Counted from the first letter of the stretch, positions 1 to 9,881 are shown. The stretch is DNA of 64,000 nt from ZC4RG30 sp963726085 (GCA_963726085.1 CAVSAR010000004.1:334898-398897), one strand, 5' to 3'. Notes: generated by a model not told the origin, from the letters alone. Program-made: numbers and translations.

Positions 1-611
1 ACGCGCAGCGTAAGTGCGGTCCCGGCCGGTGCGTCAGCGACGCGTATCTGCTGCTCGATGATGGGCCGCATCTCGCGCGCCAGCGGATGCCACACCTGCA
101 CTGCATATTCACCCGGCTCCACGTCGGCAGCGCTCCACACGCCATTGGCGTCCGAGCGTCCGTAGTACTGTCCGTCCACCACGAACACATAGGCGCGCAT
201 CTGGTCATGGATGTTGCAGCCCAGGGTCACGACCCCGACATGGTCGAAATCCACGGGTGGATTGGGACTGCCGCTATACAGCGGGAACTGGAACTTCTTG
301 GCGGGGGAAAACGAGTAGACCTGGTGGCGCACCGAGTCGCTGTTGGGAAACGTCACGCGCGAGCCCAGCGGCACGATCAGCACGTGCGGGACGAACTCGC
401 GATTGACCTGGTCCATGACCCCCTTGGAGGGCGCGGCGGGCGGGCGACTGGGATTCGTGCTGCGCAACACCACCACCGTGCCGGCGATGCCAGTGCCGTT
501 CACGGCAAGCAGGCGCAGCTCCAGGCGGGCTGCCACCGACTGCAGGGGCACCAATGCCAGCACTGCCAGAGTGCAGGCCACCCTGATATGGAATGCAGGT
601 CCCACTTCCAT
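1..611 (-). CDS. Exported cupredoxin-like (methylamine-utilization-type) protein, C-terminus cut by window edge
   Basis: The frame is open from the ATG at 611 to the left edge (203 codons), so the C-terminus is missing. Residues 8-28 form a hydrophobic signal peptide ending near SVAA. The core looks like a small blue-copper fold: His96 in the stretch RHQVYSFSP, then Cys132, His135 and Met138 in GCNIHDQM, the His/Cys/His/Met ligand set of type-1 copper proteins. The segment after residue 145 (GQYYGRSDANGVW, EPGEYAVQVWHP) resembles a carboxypeptidase-regulatory-like beta sandwich. Such proteins are often labelled methylamine utilization protein, but no mau genes are visible here. It diverges from the GGDEF/EAL gene with 65 bp between starts. 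The overlapping plus-strand ORF at 87-647 is a shadow. Confidence 0.75.
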   Translation of the reverse strand, partial: MEVGPAFHIRVACTLAVLALVPLQSVAARLELRLLAVNGTGIAGTVVVLRSTNPSRPPAAPSKGVMDQVNREFVPHVLIVPLGSRVTFPNSDSVRHQVYSFSPAKKFQFPLYSGSPNPPVDFDHVGVVTLGCNIHDQMRAYVFVVDGQYYGRSDANGVWSAADVEPGEYAVQVWHPLAREMRPIIEQQIRVADAPAGTALTLR

Positions 612-676
612 TCTCAGCTGATCGCTTCCTCTGTCTGGCCGCCCTAGGATTGCCGCAAGCCATTGAACACATTCCC

Positions 677-3004
677 ATGCTTACTTTTCGCAATCGACTT
701 CTCATCCTGCTGATCGGGCTGGTTCTGGGAGCCCAGACCGTGACCTTCCTCACGGCGCTGGCCCGGACCTCGGCCACGGAGCGGCAGCGCGCTGACGCCC
801 AGCTGGAGGCCGGCGCACAGATTGCACGCAAGCTGATCGACTACCGCGAACGCCAGCTGGCCAACGCCGTGGCCGTGCTGGCAGCCGACTACGGCCTGAA
901 GGAAGCCGTGGCCTCCCTGGACACGGCGACGCTGGCCTCAGCGCTGGGCAACCATGCGGCACGCGTCGGTGCGGACCTGACGGCGGCCTTTAACCTTGAC
1001 GGTACCGTCATTGCCACGGGCGAGGGCACGCGACCGATTGATGCGGAACTGGCCCGCGCACTGGTGCAACAGGGTGAGCACCTGTCCACCGCACCGCGCT
1101 TCGTGGTGTCCGGCGCGGACATCTACCAGGTATTCATGGCGCCGGTGCGCGCACCGGACGAGATCGCCCGCGTGGCGCTGGGCTTTACCGTCAATGCCGC
1201 GCTGGCCAAGGAGATGCGCGACTTGGTCGGCGTTGATGTCGCCTTCCTGACCGAGACCACCAGCGGCTCGCTGGCGGCAGTGGGTGCCACGCCCAAAGTG
1301 GTGACCCTGGATGCTGGCGACTATCTGGCCATACGAACGCATCTGTCGACGGCGCAACCCACAGTCGACATCGCCCTGTACAAACCCATGAACGAAGTGC
1401 GGGCGCCCTACCGCCAGCTGGCCCTGAACCTGAGCCTGATCTTTGGTGTGACGCTGGCCGCCGCGGTCATCGCTGGGATCTACCTGGGGCGCAGCGCGGC
1501 GCGACCGGTGCAGCGCATGGCCGAGGGCGCATTGCGTGTGGCGGCCGGCGACTACTCGACTCACGTAGAAGCCGCCGGGGGCCAGGAACTGGCCAACCTG
1601 GCCGATGCATTCAACGGCATGCAGGCGGGTATCGCACAGCGTGAGGCGCGACTGCTGCATCTGGCCCGCCATGACGATGCGACCGGATTGCCCAACAGGC
1701 GCCATGCCGAAGAGTGGCTGGCGGCGCGCCTGCAAACCGCCGCTGGCGCCCACGAGGCGGCCATCATCATGCTCGGCGTCACCAACCTGCAGGAACTGTC
1801 CGCCGGCCTGGGGTCCGGCATTGCCGACGGGATGATCAAGCACCTGTCGGCGCAACTTGCGCGCTGGCAGGGGGACAGCGGGCTGGTGGCGCGCATCGAC
1901 ACGGCCCGATTCTTGGTGCTGGTCGATGGCACCACGGCCAACGCCTTGCCCGCGTTGGCGCGGGCCGTACGCGCCAGCGCTCTGCTGCCGTTGCAGATCG
2001 CAGGCGTTTCGTTGCAGGCCGCCGTCGTGGTTGGCGTTGCACGTGCGCCCGCCGACAGCGCCAACGCGGTGGAAGCACTGCGCTGCGCGGAAGCGGCCAT
2101 CGAGACGGCCATCGAATCGCACCAACCCATCGGCTTTTTCGAACGCGCCGACGACGAGGCCCAGCGTCGTCGGCTCAAGATCGGCGTGGATCTGCCCGAG
2201 GCCCTGGCAAGCAATGCGCTGCACCTGGTCTACCAGCCCAAACTGCGCCTGGCGGATCGGCGCTGCGGCAGTGTCGAAGCCCTGGTCCGGTGGCAGCATC
2301 CGGAGTTTGGAAACATTCCCCCGTCGGAGTTCGTGGCCATTGCCGAGCGCACTGGTGCGTCGACTGCCCTGACCCGCTGGGTACTGGGTAACGCGCTGCG
2401 CCAGCTTGCAACTTGGCATGCGGCCGGCCTGCGAATGGAGGTAGCGGTCAACCTTTCGGCCACTGACCTGGTGGACCCGGACCTGCTGGAACACATTCTT
2501 GAATCACTGCGCAAGGTACAGGTGCCCGCGGACTCGCTGATGCTGGAGATCACCGAGAGCGCATTCATCCACGACGGGGCCACCGCGAGCCGCAACATGG
2601 AACTGCTACGCGTTGCCGGCGTGCGCTTCTCGGTGGACGACTTCGGTACTGGCTATTCCTCGCTGTCGCAGTTGCGACAGCTGGCGGTGGATGAACTGAA
2701 GATCGATCAGTCATTTGTTCGGGGTCTCGCCACCAACACCGAGGACGCGGCCATCATTAGGGCGGTCATCGATCTTGGGCACGGCATGGGACTGCGCATC
2801 GTTGCCGAGGGAGTCGAAGACGATGCGCAGCTGAGTCGGCTGGCGGACCTGGGCTGCGACTATGCGCAGGGCTACCTGATCAGTCGGCCGCTGCCAGCCG
2901 CGGAACTGAACCCGCTGTTGCAGCGCACCGGACTGGGAACCGGCGAGACCCAGACGCAGACGGCGTCGCTGCGGGTACTGGAACTGCGGCGACTCAAGAT
3001 CTGA
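677..3004 (+). CDS. Membrane sensor c-di-GMP phosphodiesterase (HAMP, degenerate GGDEF, intact EAL)
   Basis: A 775-residue protein. An N-terminal TM helix (about residues 5-28) and a second one (about 249-272) flank a periplasmic sensor domain; a HAMP linker follows, then a GGDEF-like domain and an EAL domain. The GGDEF signature is replaced by ARIDTARF, so cyclase activity is unlikely. The EAL domain keeps EALVRWQH, NLSATDL, LEITES, DDFGTGYSS, LKIDQSFV and AEGVE, the metal- and substrate-binding set of active phosphodiesterases. The inferred role is hydrolysis of c-di-GMP in response to a periplasmic cue. I chose ATG 677 because the TM helix starts immediately after it; the frame is open further upstream but that extension overlaps the divergent gene's leader and lacks protein-like character. 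The neighbour is a secreted cupredoxin-like protein that could supply or sense the cue. Confidence 0.9.
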   Translation: MLTFRNRLLILLIGLVLGAQTVTFLTALARTSATERQRADAQLEAGAQIARKLIDYRERQLANAVAVLAADYGLKEAVASLDTATLASALGNHAARVGADLTAAFNLDGTVIATGEGTRPIDAELARALVQQGEHLSTAPRFVVSGADIYQVFMAPVRAPDEIARVALGFTVNAALAKEMRDLVGVDVAFLTETTSGSLAAVGATPKVVTLDAGDYLAIRTHLSTAQPTVDIALYKPMNEVRAPYRQLALNLSLIFGVTLAAAVIAGIYLGRSAARPVQRMAEGALRVAAGDYSTHVEAAGGQELANLADAFNGMQAGIAQREARLLHLARHDDATGLPNRRHAEEWLAARLQTAAGAHEAAIIMLGVTNLQELSAGLGSGIADGMIKHLSAQLARWQGDSGLVARIDTARFLVLVDGTTANALPALARAVRASALLPLQIAGVSLQAAVVVGVARAPADSANAVEALRCAEAAIETAIESHQPIGFFERADDEAQRRRLKIGVDLPEALASNALHLVYQPKLRLADRRCGSVEALVRWQHPEFGNIPPSEFVAIAERTGASTALTRWVLGNALRQLATWHAAGLRMEVAVNLSATDLVDPDLLEHILESLRKVQVPADSLMLEITESAFIHDGATASRNMELLRVAGVRFSVDDFGTGYSSLSQLRQLAVDELKIDQSFVRGLATNTEDAAIIRAVIDLGHGMGLRIVAEGVEDDAQLSRLADLGCDYAQGYLISRPLPAAELNPLLQRTGLGTGETQTQTASLRVLELRRLKI

Positions 3005-3025
3005 GCAGGTGCAATCCGGCCTGGC

Positions 3026-4618
3026 TCAGGCCTTCTTGGGTATTGCATCCCCCGGCACCCACCAGCCGTGTATTTGGCCGACAATTCGCGTCGGTAGCTT
3101 CACGGTTGCGATCGGGCCCTGGTCCAGGTGCTCGGCGTCGAGGATCACCAGGTCCGCGCGCCCGGCCTCAGCAGCATAGGAGCAGACCCCCATCAGGTAG
3201 CCACTGCCTTCCGGTGCGGTCTTGCTCTTGGGCGCAAAGCAGCACTCGGCCAGCGAACCGCCCACGGGTGCCTTGTAGAACTGCACCTGGCGCGTGGAGT
3301 GGTCCATGCGCGCGTAGCTGGAGCGCGGTCGCTCGCCAGCCGCCGCGTGCGGATCCTGGGTGGGCAGGAAGCCGATCTTGTAGGGCACGGTGTTGTAACG
3401 GTCATCCTGGCGCGGCAGCGCGCCGGTGAACTCGGTATATAGCGTCTCGATGCCGTAATCCTTGGGTGTCTTCTTCGACAGGTCCACCGACAGCCGCGTG
3501 ATGTGGCTGGCGCCGCGCACCGGGTCCCAGCGCGAGCCATCGCGCATGGGCATGAACGGGAACGGGTTGGACATGGACATCTCGACATCGACGTTGAGCC
3601 GCTTGCCGTCGTCAAAGCAACCCATGACGTGCGTCGCGCTGCGTTCCGGTCCCTTGATCCAGCGGATGTCCTTGCCGTCGCCACCGCGACGGAAGTAGCC
3701 GAAGTAGGTCGGCTGTCCCGGATACCAGGACCAGTGGATGCCGCCGCGCGCCATCTGCGCCGGGTCATAGGCCAGCGGTATCACGTACAGCACCACGTAG
3801 TGCTGGGTCATGGCGTAGTCATGCAGCATGCCCACATAGGGCACGGTGACGGTGGCATCCCAGATTTTCTTGCCGGCGGGGGTGATCTCGAACACGTTGA
3901 CTTGGTCCGAGCCCACGCCCTTGGCCTCATACCCGAAGGCCAGCATGTTGCCGGTCTCCGAGTCGGTCTTGGGGTGCGCGGTAAACGGCTGCGTGCGCGG
4001 CAGCTGGCCATTGAATGTGTAAACCGGATCAATGGTGGCCAGCGTGTTGAGGTCCAGGGCCGCCGGCGGGCTGTCTTCCTTCAGGGCCAGCAGCATGCCG
4101 TTGTGATGGATGATATGCGTGTTGTGCGTGCCGCGACTCTTGCCCTTGACGCTGGGGTCATCCATGTACGGGTTGCGATACATGGGAAACAGGATCTTGC
4201 CGGCCTGCTCCTGCGCCAGGTAGCGCTCGTTGCGCACGAAGCGGCTGCGGAAGTTCACGTGGCCGTTCTCGATGCGGAACATGCTGACGTGGCCTTCGCC
4301 ATCGAAGGGAATGTTGCCGGCGTGCATCGGGTATTGAGCATCCGGGCCCACCCGGTAGAACGCACCGTTGAGGTCAGTGGGTATCTTGCCCTCGACCTCG
4401 CAGTCGGTGACGTCCAGCTCGGCGCGGAACAGCTGCGGCAAGTGCGGCCCTGATCCAGCGTAGCGCTGTTCGATATCGCTGCGCTGCGCGGCGCCCGGGC
4501 CGGTAGCTGGCGGCGGTGCCTGCGCTGTTGCGGTGCTGGCCGCCAATGCCGCGCCTACGCCCGCAGCGGCGCCAATGGCCCCGCCCATGAACTGGCGACG
4601 ATCAACGGACTTATCCAT
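3026..4618 (-). CDS. Carotenoid oxygenase (RPE65/lignostilbene dioxygenase family) with Tat signal
   Basis: A 530-residue protein of the carotenoid cleavage oxygenase family, which uses non-heme Fe(II) held by four His to split polyene or stilbene double bonds. Visible family landmarks are GEGHVSMFRI, THIIHHNGMLLALKEDSPP, the HDYAMTQHYVVL region, HVMGCFDDG and the C-terminal HGWWVPGD. The N-terminus has a twin-arginine motif (RRQFMGG) followed by an Ala/Gly-rich hydrophobic stretch and an AQA cleavage-like site, so export as a folded metalloenzyme is predicted. I chose ATG 4618 rather than the upstream in-frame start at 4660 because a GGGGGAAG Shine-Dalgarno-like sequence lies just before it and the Tat motif follows at once. 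The substrate cannot be read from sequence. It diverges from the MetE-like gene and converges on the GGDEF/EAL gene. Confidence 0.88.
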   Translation of the reverse strand: MDKSVDRRQFMGGAIGAAAGVGAALAASTATAQAPPPATGPGAAQRSDIEQRYAGSGPHLPQLFRAELDVTDCEVEGKIPTDLNGAFYRVGPDAQYPMHAGNIPFDGEGHVSMFRIENGHVNFRSRFVRNERYLAQEQAGKILFPMYRNPYMDDPSVKGKSRGTHNTHIIHHNGMLLALKEDSPPAALDLNTLATIDPVYTFNGQLPRTQPFTAHPKTDSETGNMLAFGYEAKGVGSDQVNVFEITPAGKKIWDATVTVPYVGMLHDYAMTQHYVVLYVIPLAYDPAQMARGGIHWSWYPGQPTYFGYFRRGGDGKDIRWIKGPERSATHVMGCFDDGKRLNVDVEMSMSNPFPFMPMRDGSRWDPVRGASHITRLSVDLSKKTPKDYGIETLYTEFTGALPRQDDRYNTVPYKIGFLPTQDPHAAAGERPRSSYARMDHSTRQVQFYKAPVGGSLAECCFAPKSKTAPEGSGYLMGVCSYAAEAGRADLVILDAEHLDQGPIATVKLPTRIVGQIHGWWVPGDAIPKKA

Positions 4619-4665
4619 GACTCTTCCCCCGAGATAATTTGTTTGCCAAGGATGATACATTTCGC

Positions 4666-5747
4666 ATGACGAAATCCACCAGTTTCCTGCGCCCCAAATA
4701 CCTGCTGGATGCCCGCGCGCAGCTCAAGGCCGCACGCTGGATGCGCGCAGGATTGCGCGCCGTCGAGGATAAGGCCATTGCCGAGGTCGTAAAGTTCCAG
4801 GAGGACCTGGGGCTGCAGGTCGTGGGTGACGGGGAGTTTCGCCGCACCTTCTTTCACGTGGACTTCCTGGTGCAGCTGCAGGGCGTCACCGAAAAAGGCG
4901 GTCTGTCGATCAAGTTCCACCGTGCCGAGGGTGACATCGACTACTCCCCGCCGGTGCTGGAGATCTCCGGCAAGGTCCGGCACAACAAGGCCATCCAGCG
5001 CGCGGACTTCGATTACCTCAAGTCGTGACCCATGTGGTGCCCAAGGTCACCATCCCGTCGCCGACCATGCTGCACTTTCGCGCCAGGCGCGAGGGCATCA
5101 ACAAGGAAGCGTATCCGGACATCGAAGGGTTCTACGCCGACGTGGCCACTGCGTTCCAGCAGGAGATCGCGGACCTGGCCGCGGCCGGCCTGCGCTACCT
5201 GTAACTGGACGACACCAACCTTGCCTACCTGTGCGACCCGCAGCAGCGCGCGCGCAGGCCCGCGGCCATGATCCGGACGACCTGCCGCGTGCCTACGCAC
5301 GATTGATCAACGCCGCGCTGGCTGGCCGGCCCAAGGACATGCTCACCGGCATTCATCTTTGCCGGGGAAACTTCCGCAGTTCCTGGGCCGCGGAAGGCGG
5401 CTACGAGCCGGTGTCGGAAGTGCTGTTCAACGCGCTGGACGTGGATGCGTATTCCGCGAGTACGACGACGCGCGGTCCGGGGACTTCAAGCCCCTGCGCC
5501 ATGTGCCCAAGGGCAAGATCATCGTGCTGGGCCTGGTCACCACCAAGCTGGGCGAGCTGGAATCGAAGGATGCGATCAAGCGTCGCATCGACGAGGCCGC
5601 ACAGTACTGTCCCATCGAGCAGCTGGCGCTGTCGCCGCAATGCGGATTCTCCAGCACCGTGCACGGCAACGATGTCAGCTTCGCGCAGCAGGCCGCCAAG
5701 ATGCAGCTGGTGATGGACGTGGCCAGGAGGTCTGGGGCAGTACCTAG
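4666..5747 (+). pseudogene. MetE-like cobalamin-independent methionine synthase II family protein, interrupted
   Basis: Homology to the C-terminal (catalytic, zinc) half of MetE-type proteins runs through all three frames: residues from MTKSTSFLRPKYL, then VTHVVPKVTIPSPTMLHF, then IHLCRGNFRSSW, then ALSPQCGFSST. The His and Cys of IHLCRGN and the Cys of SPQCGF match the family's zinc ligands. About 360 residues is the length of the short stand-alone MetE-like family, which is often of unknown acceptor. The frame breaks near 5025, 5250, 5455 and 5728, and an in-frame TAA at 5202 lies in the context YL-stop-LDDTNLAYLCDP, where most relatives have Gln. Joining the pieces gives one continuous protein ending at the TAG at 5745-5747. 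The nonsense codon needs a base substitution as well as indels, so true decay cannot be excluded, but sequencing error is as likely. Confidence 0.7.
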
Positions 5748-6148
5748 CCCCAGAGGCCCAGGATCGCGCCCATCACGGTGGTGATGACCACCTGGTACCC
5801 GGCATTGATCAGGAACAGCGTCAGCGGGCGTTTCTCGAACAGGTAGGTGATGCCGATGGCCGTGGCCATGAACATCAGGCTGACGAAGAAACCGGTGTGC
5901 GCACCATAGAGCGCGCTGTGCTGGTGACCGATCAGGAAGGCCAGGCCAAACGCGATGATCACATTGACCAGGTAGGCGCAAACGAACAAGCGCACCGACT
6001 GCGCGGTGCTCATGCCGCCCGGCGTCACGCCGCTGGCCTTCTTCCAGGCCTTGTTGAACAGCGGCCCGTACCAGAGGCTGCCGATGACGAACCCGGCCAA
6101 TGCGACGACCAGAACATGCCAGAACCTGGGTGGTGCCAATGTGTGCAT
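5744..6148 (-). CDS. DUF1761 membrane protein
   Basis: A 134-residue protein with four predicted TM helices. It has the family's early WYGPLFNKAWKKASG motif after the first helix, then three further hydrophobic segments ending in ILGLWG. The function of DUF1761 is unknown; members are small inner-membrane proteins. The stop codon overlaps the tail of the convergent MetE-like gene by a few bases. The start at 6148 fits a short upstream purine stretch (GGGGAGAAAG). Confidence 0.85.
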   Translation of the reverse strand: MHTLAPPRFWHVLVVALAGFVIGSLWYGPLFNKAWKKASGVTPGGMSTAQSVRLFVCAYLVNVIIAFGLAFLIGHQHSALYGAHTGFFVSLMFMATAIGITYLFEKRPLTLFLINAGYQVVITTVMGAILGLWG

Positions 6149-6170
6149 GACTTTCTCCCCTGTTGTTGGT

Positions 6171-6810
6171 CTATATCCCCAGCAGTGCTTTGTCGGCGGC
6201 GATCAGTCCCCTGAGGGACGGACGCGCTGCAAGTCGCGCGTAGTAGGCGGCCAGATTCGGATACCGCGCGGCGTCGATGTGACACCGGCCATGCGCGAGA
6301 TTGACCAGCTGGTTGACCACCGCGATGTCGGCAGTGGTCAGCGAGTCGCCCACCAGGAAACCATTGGCGGGGATGACCGACTCCAGGTACGCGAACAGCG
6401 GCGGAATCTCCTTCTCCTGGGCCTCGTCGGCACGCGCCTGGTCCCCCGGCTGCTTCACGACCCGTGGCATCACCACGCGATTGAAGAAGATCTTGGTGGC
6501 CGCGGGGAAGATCTCCGTGTCCGCCATTTCCTCGAACCAGACCGCCTTGGCCCGGGCGCACGGCTCGGTGGGGATCAGTGGTGGAGTCGGGAATTTCGCT
6601 TCCAGGTAGGCGACGATGGCCGTGGAATCCGCCAGCGTGAAGTCACCATCGCGCAATGCGGGAACCTTGCCGAATGGGCTGGCCGCCTTGAACTGCGCAT
6701 CATCGGTATGCGGTCGTACTCGGCTGGCTCTCGAGCTGGATGCCTTTCTCGTTGGCATACATCAGCACCTTGCGGACGAAGGGCGAGACCGTCGTGCCGT
6801 ACAGGATCAT
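6171..6810 (-). CDS. Glutathione S-transferase, one frameshift
   Basis: The protein is about 213 residues in two frames. The N-terminal thioredoxin-like segment MILYGTTVSPFVRKVLMYANEKGI is read from ATG 6808-6810, in the same frame as the end of glyS. A one-base shift near 6715-6730 then leads to RPHTDDAQFKAASPFGKVPALRDGD and the rest of the protein to the stop at 6171. SPFVRKV sits at the glutathione-activating position (Ser), GKVPAL holds the cis-Pro, and DSTAIVAYLE is the gamma-glutamyl contact, followed by the all-alpha C-terminal domain. The start has an AGGAGGGA ribosome-binding site 10 bases upstream. It probably detoxifies electrophiles; the substrate is unknown. It follows glyS directly and is probably co-transcribed. 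Confidence 0.82.
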
Positions 6811-8961
6811 CAGTCCAGTCCCTCCTGGCAGTCGTGACAGATCGGCGATGCCGCTGAACAGCCCGCGCAGCTGCGTCAGCAGCGCCAGGCGGTTGGCGCG
6901 CAGCGCCGGATCCGGGTCCATCACCATCACCTGGTCGAAGAACGCGTCCACCGGCTGGCGCAACCACGCCAGTTCCGACAGCGCCTGCGCATAGGCGCCC
7001 ACGGCAATGTGGCCCGGCACCGAGTGCTCGGCAGACAGCACCGACTGATACAGGTCCCGTTCGACGTCGCTCTTGATGAGCATGGGATTGACCTGGGCCG
7101 AGGCGGTCTCCGCGCTGGCGGATTTCTTGAGCAGGTTGGCGATGCGCTTGTTGGCAGCGATCAGGCTGGCCGCCTCGGGCAGGGCCAGGAATGTCAGTAG
7201 TGCGCGCACGCGCGCGTCGAAATCCAGCGGGGATCTCGGCCGCGTGGCCAGCACCGCATCGCAGGCCTCGGGCGTGATGCCCGGGATGGGCGGCCCGCCG
7301 TCCGGGGGCTCCAGCCAGGCGTTGCGCTGCCGCTCCATCATGTAGTCGTAGACCTGTGCGGCCACCACCTCGCGCGCTGGCAAGGGCTTGCCGCCGGCTG
7401 CCACGGGCACTTCGAACACCGTATGCGTGCGCAGCGCCTCATCGATCAGGTCGATCAGGTCCAGCGGCAGCCGTCGCTCGTAGATCATGCGGCCGATGCC
7501 GATGGCCGCGCGGCGTAGCGCAAACGGATCCTTGGTGCCACTGGGCTTCTGGCCGATGGCAAAGACACCGGTCAAGGTGTCGAGCTTGTCGGCAATGGCC
7601 ACCGCCAGTCCGCTGGGCGTGGCCGGCACGGTGTCGCCCGCGCCGCGTGGCAGGTAGTGCTCGTCGATGGCCACGCACACTTCGTCCGGCTCGCCGTCGG
7701 CCTGCGCCAGGTAGCGACCCATCACGCCCTGCAGCTCGGGGAATTCCCCGACCAGGAGGGTGACCAGGTCGCACTTGGCCAGCTGCGCCGCGCGCGCCGC
7801 CAGCGTTTCGTTGCCGTCGATGCGCGTGGCGATTTCGCGTGCCAGGTGTTGCACGCGCCGCACCTTGTCGCCGATGGATCCCAGCTGCAGCTGGAAGGTC
7901 ACCGCATCCAGTTGTGGCAACCGTGTCGCCAGCGGTGACTTGCGGTCCTGCTCCCAGAAGAAGGCCGCGTCGGCCAGGCGCGGGCGCACCACCCGTTCAT
8001 TGCCGGCACGCACCACGGCCGGGTCGCTGCTCTCGATGTTACTGACGGTGATGAACCACGGCAGCAGGCGGCCATCGGCGCCGGCCACGGGAAAGTAGCG
8101 CTGGTGATCCTGCAGCACCGAGATCAGCAGTTCGCGCGGCAGGGCCAGGAACCGGTCCTCGAAGCGACCCGCAAGGGGCACCGGCCATTCCACCAGCGCG
8201 GTGACTTCATCCAGCAGCGCGTCGCTGATCAGTGCCGTTCCGCCCAGGCCCGCCGCGATTGCGGACACGCCCGTGCGGATGCGCGAGCGGCGCGTGGCGA
8301 AATCGACAATCACCTTGCCGCTGTCCTCCAGCGTCGATTCGTAGCTGGCCGGGGAACTGATGCGCAGTGTCCCGGAAGAGTGCACGCGGTGTCCGCGCGA
8401 CTCGTTGCCACTGGTGGCCGCCAGCACGGTTGCGGGCATGACCTGCGCCCCGTGCAGCATTACCAGCCAGTGCACGGGGCGCACGAACTGCGCCTCGCCG
8501 GCGCCCCAGCGCATGCGCTTGGGGATGGGCAGTGCGTCCAGCGCCTCGGCCACCATTGACGGCAGCAGCTCGCGCGCCGCAGCGCCGGGTTTGACCCCCG
8601 CAAAGCTGAGGCAGTCGTTGCCCTTGGGATCCTTTTCGCGACCCAGCTCGGCGAATACGACACCGCAGCTGTGCGCGAATGCCTGCCCGGCGCGCGTGGG
8701 TTGGCCTGATGCGTCAACTGCGGCGCTCACCGGTGGTCCGCGACGTTGCAGTCGCTGATCCCTGGCCTGCAGCGCCAGGTCCTGGATACGAACCGCAAGC
8801 CGGCGCGGCGTGGAGAAGGACTGCACTGCCCCGTGCTCAAGCCCGGCCGCATCGACGCGCGACAGCAACCCGTCGCGCAATGCCGCCTCCAGCGTTGGCA
8901 GCGCCTTGGGCGGCAACTCCTCGGTGCCCAGTTCAAGAAGAAAATCCGCGCGCTGGCTCAT
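6811..8961 (-). CDS. glyS: Glycyl-tRNA synthetase beta subunit
   Basis: About 717 residues from MSQRADFLLELGTEELPPKAL, the standard start of bacterial GlyS; E. coli GlyS is 689 residues. It forms the alpha2beta2 enzyme with GlyQ, supplying tRNA binding and the C-terminal anticodon-binding domain. The landmarks VEWPVPLAGRFEDRFLALP, QDHQRYFP and the DPFALRRAAIGIGRMIYE region are present. It starts in a 4-bp ATGA overlap with the glyQ stop. No stop codon separates its end (SRLPG) from the GST start, so the annotated end is placed at the last base before the GST ATG. A one-base shift in the final codons would end it at the TGA that overlaps that ATG, so the glyS-GST fusion is most likely an indel artefact. 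Confidence 0.93.
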
Positions 8962-9881
8962 GGGGACTTGTGGCGCGAGAGCATGGGGAACCCCAGTGCC
9001 TCGCGACTGGCGTAGTACAGCTGGGCCACGGCGCGCGACAGGGTGCGCACGCGCAGGATGTAGCGCTGGCGTTCGGTGACGGAGATGGCGCGGCGCGCGT
9101 CCAGCAGGTTGAAGGTGTGCGAGGCCTTGAGCACCTGCTCGTATGCAGGCAAGGCAAGTTTCGCGGCCAGCAGTGCATTGCAGGCGCGCTCGTAGTCGTC
9201 GAAATGGCGCAGCAGCGTGGCCACGTCGGCGTGTTCGAAGTTGTAGGCCGACTGCTCGACCTCGTTCTGGTGGAACACGTCGCGATAGGTCACGCGCCCC
9301 AGGGGCCCATCGGCCCACACCAGGTCAAATACCGATTCCACGCCCTGCAGGTACATGGCCAGGCGCTCCAGCCCGTACGTGATCTCCCCGGTCACGGGCC
9401 GGCAATCCAGGCCACCGACCTGCTGGAAGTAGGTGAACTGCGTGACTTCCATGCCATTGAGCCAGACTTCCCAGCCCAGCCCCCAGGCCCCCAGCGTCGG
9501 GGATTCCCAGTTGTCCTCGACGAAGCGCAGGTCGTGCACCTGCGGGTCAAAGCCGATGTGCCGCAGGCTATCTATATAGAGTTCGACAATGTCGTGCGGC
9601 GAGGGCTTGATCACCACCTGGAACTGGTAATAGTGCTGCAGGCGAAACGGGTTTTCGCCATAGCGCCCGTCGGTGGGCCGTCGCGAAGGCTGCACGTACG
9701 CCGCGCTCCAGGGCTCCGGACCGATGGCGCGCAGAAATGTGGCCGAGTGGAAGGTGCCGGCGCCGACTTCCATGTCGTGTGGCTGCAGTAGCACGCATCC
9801 GTGCCGGGCCCAGTACTGCTGGAGCGCCAGGATCAGGTCTTGGAAGGTGGGCGGCGGCAGGCCGATTTTCGGGGTCGCCAT
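8958..9881 (-). CDS. glyQ: Glycyl-tRNA synthetase alpha subunit
   Basis: A 307-residue intact class-II synthetase alpha chain that carries the glycine-activation site. Near-invariant stretches are QYWARHGCVLLQPHDMEVGAG, EPWSAAYVQPSRRPTDGRYG and LGWEVWLNGMEVTQFTYF. It partners with GlyS, whose ATG overlaps this stop by 4 bp, a translational coupling that suits a fixed 1:1 subunit ratio. No Shine-Dalgarno sequence precedes the ATG; the bases before it are AT-rich (CCAATAATT) and a TATACT hexamer lies only 14-19 bp upstream, so the mRNA may be almost leaderless. Confidence 0.95.
   Translation of the reverse strand: MATPKIGLPPPTFQDLILALQQYWARHGCVLLQPHDMEVGAGTFHSATFLRAIGPEPWSAAYVQPSRRPTDGRYGENPFRLQHYYQFQVVIKPSPHDIVELYIDSLRHIGFDPQVHDLRFVEDNWESPTLGAWGLGWEVWLNGMEVTQFTYFQQVGGLDCRPVTGEITYGLERLAMYLQGVESVFDLVWADGPLGRVTYRDVFHQNEVEQSAYNFEHADVATLLRHFDDYERACNALLAAKLALPAYEQVLKASHTFNLLDARRAISVTERQRYILRVRTLSRAVAQLYYASREALGFPMLSRHKSP

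Noticed and set aside
87..647. Plus-strand ORF at the left edge
   Set aside because: The minus-strand frame has a signal peptide and copper-type ligand motifs and is the real gene.
938..2494. Long antisense ORF opposite the GGDEF/EAL gene
   Set aside because: High GC gives long shadow frames; composition is low-complexity and the sense strand has clear domains.
3503..4453. 316-codon plus-strand ORF inside the carotenoid oxygenase
   Set aside because: It is the antisense shadow of a well-conserved enzyme and resembles no protein family.
6700..8961. GlyS-glutathione S-transferase fusion protein
   Set aside because: The GST has its own ribosome-binding site and ATG, and a one-base change restores the usual stop/start overlap.
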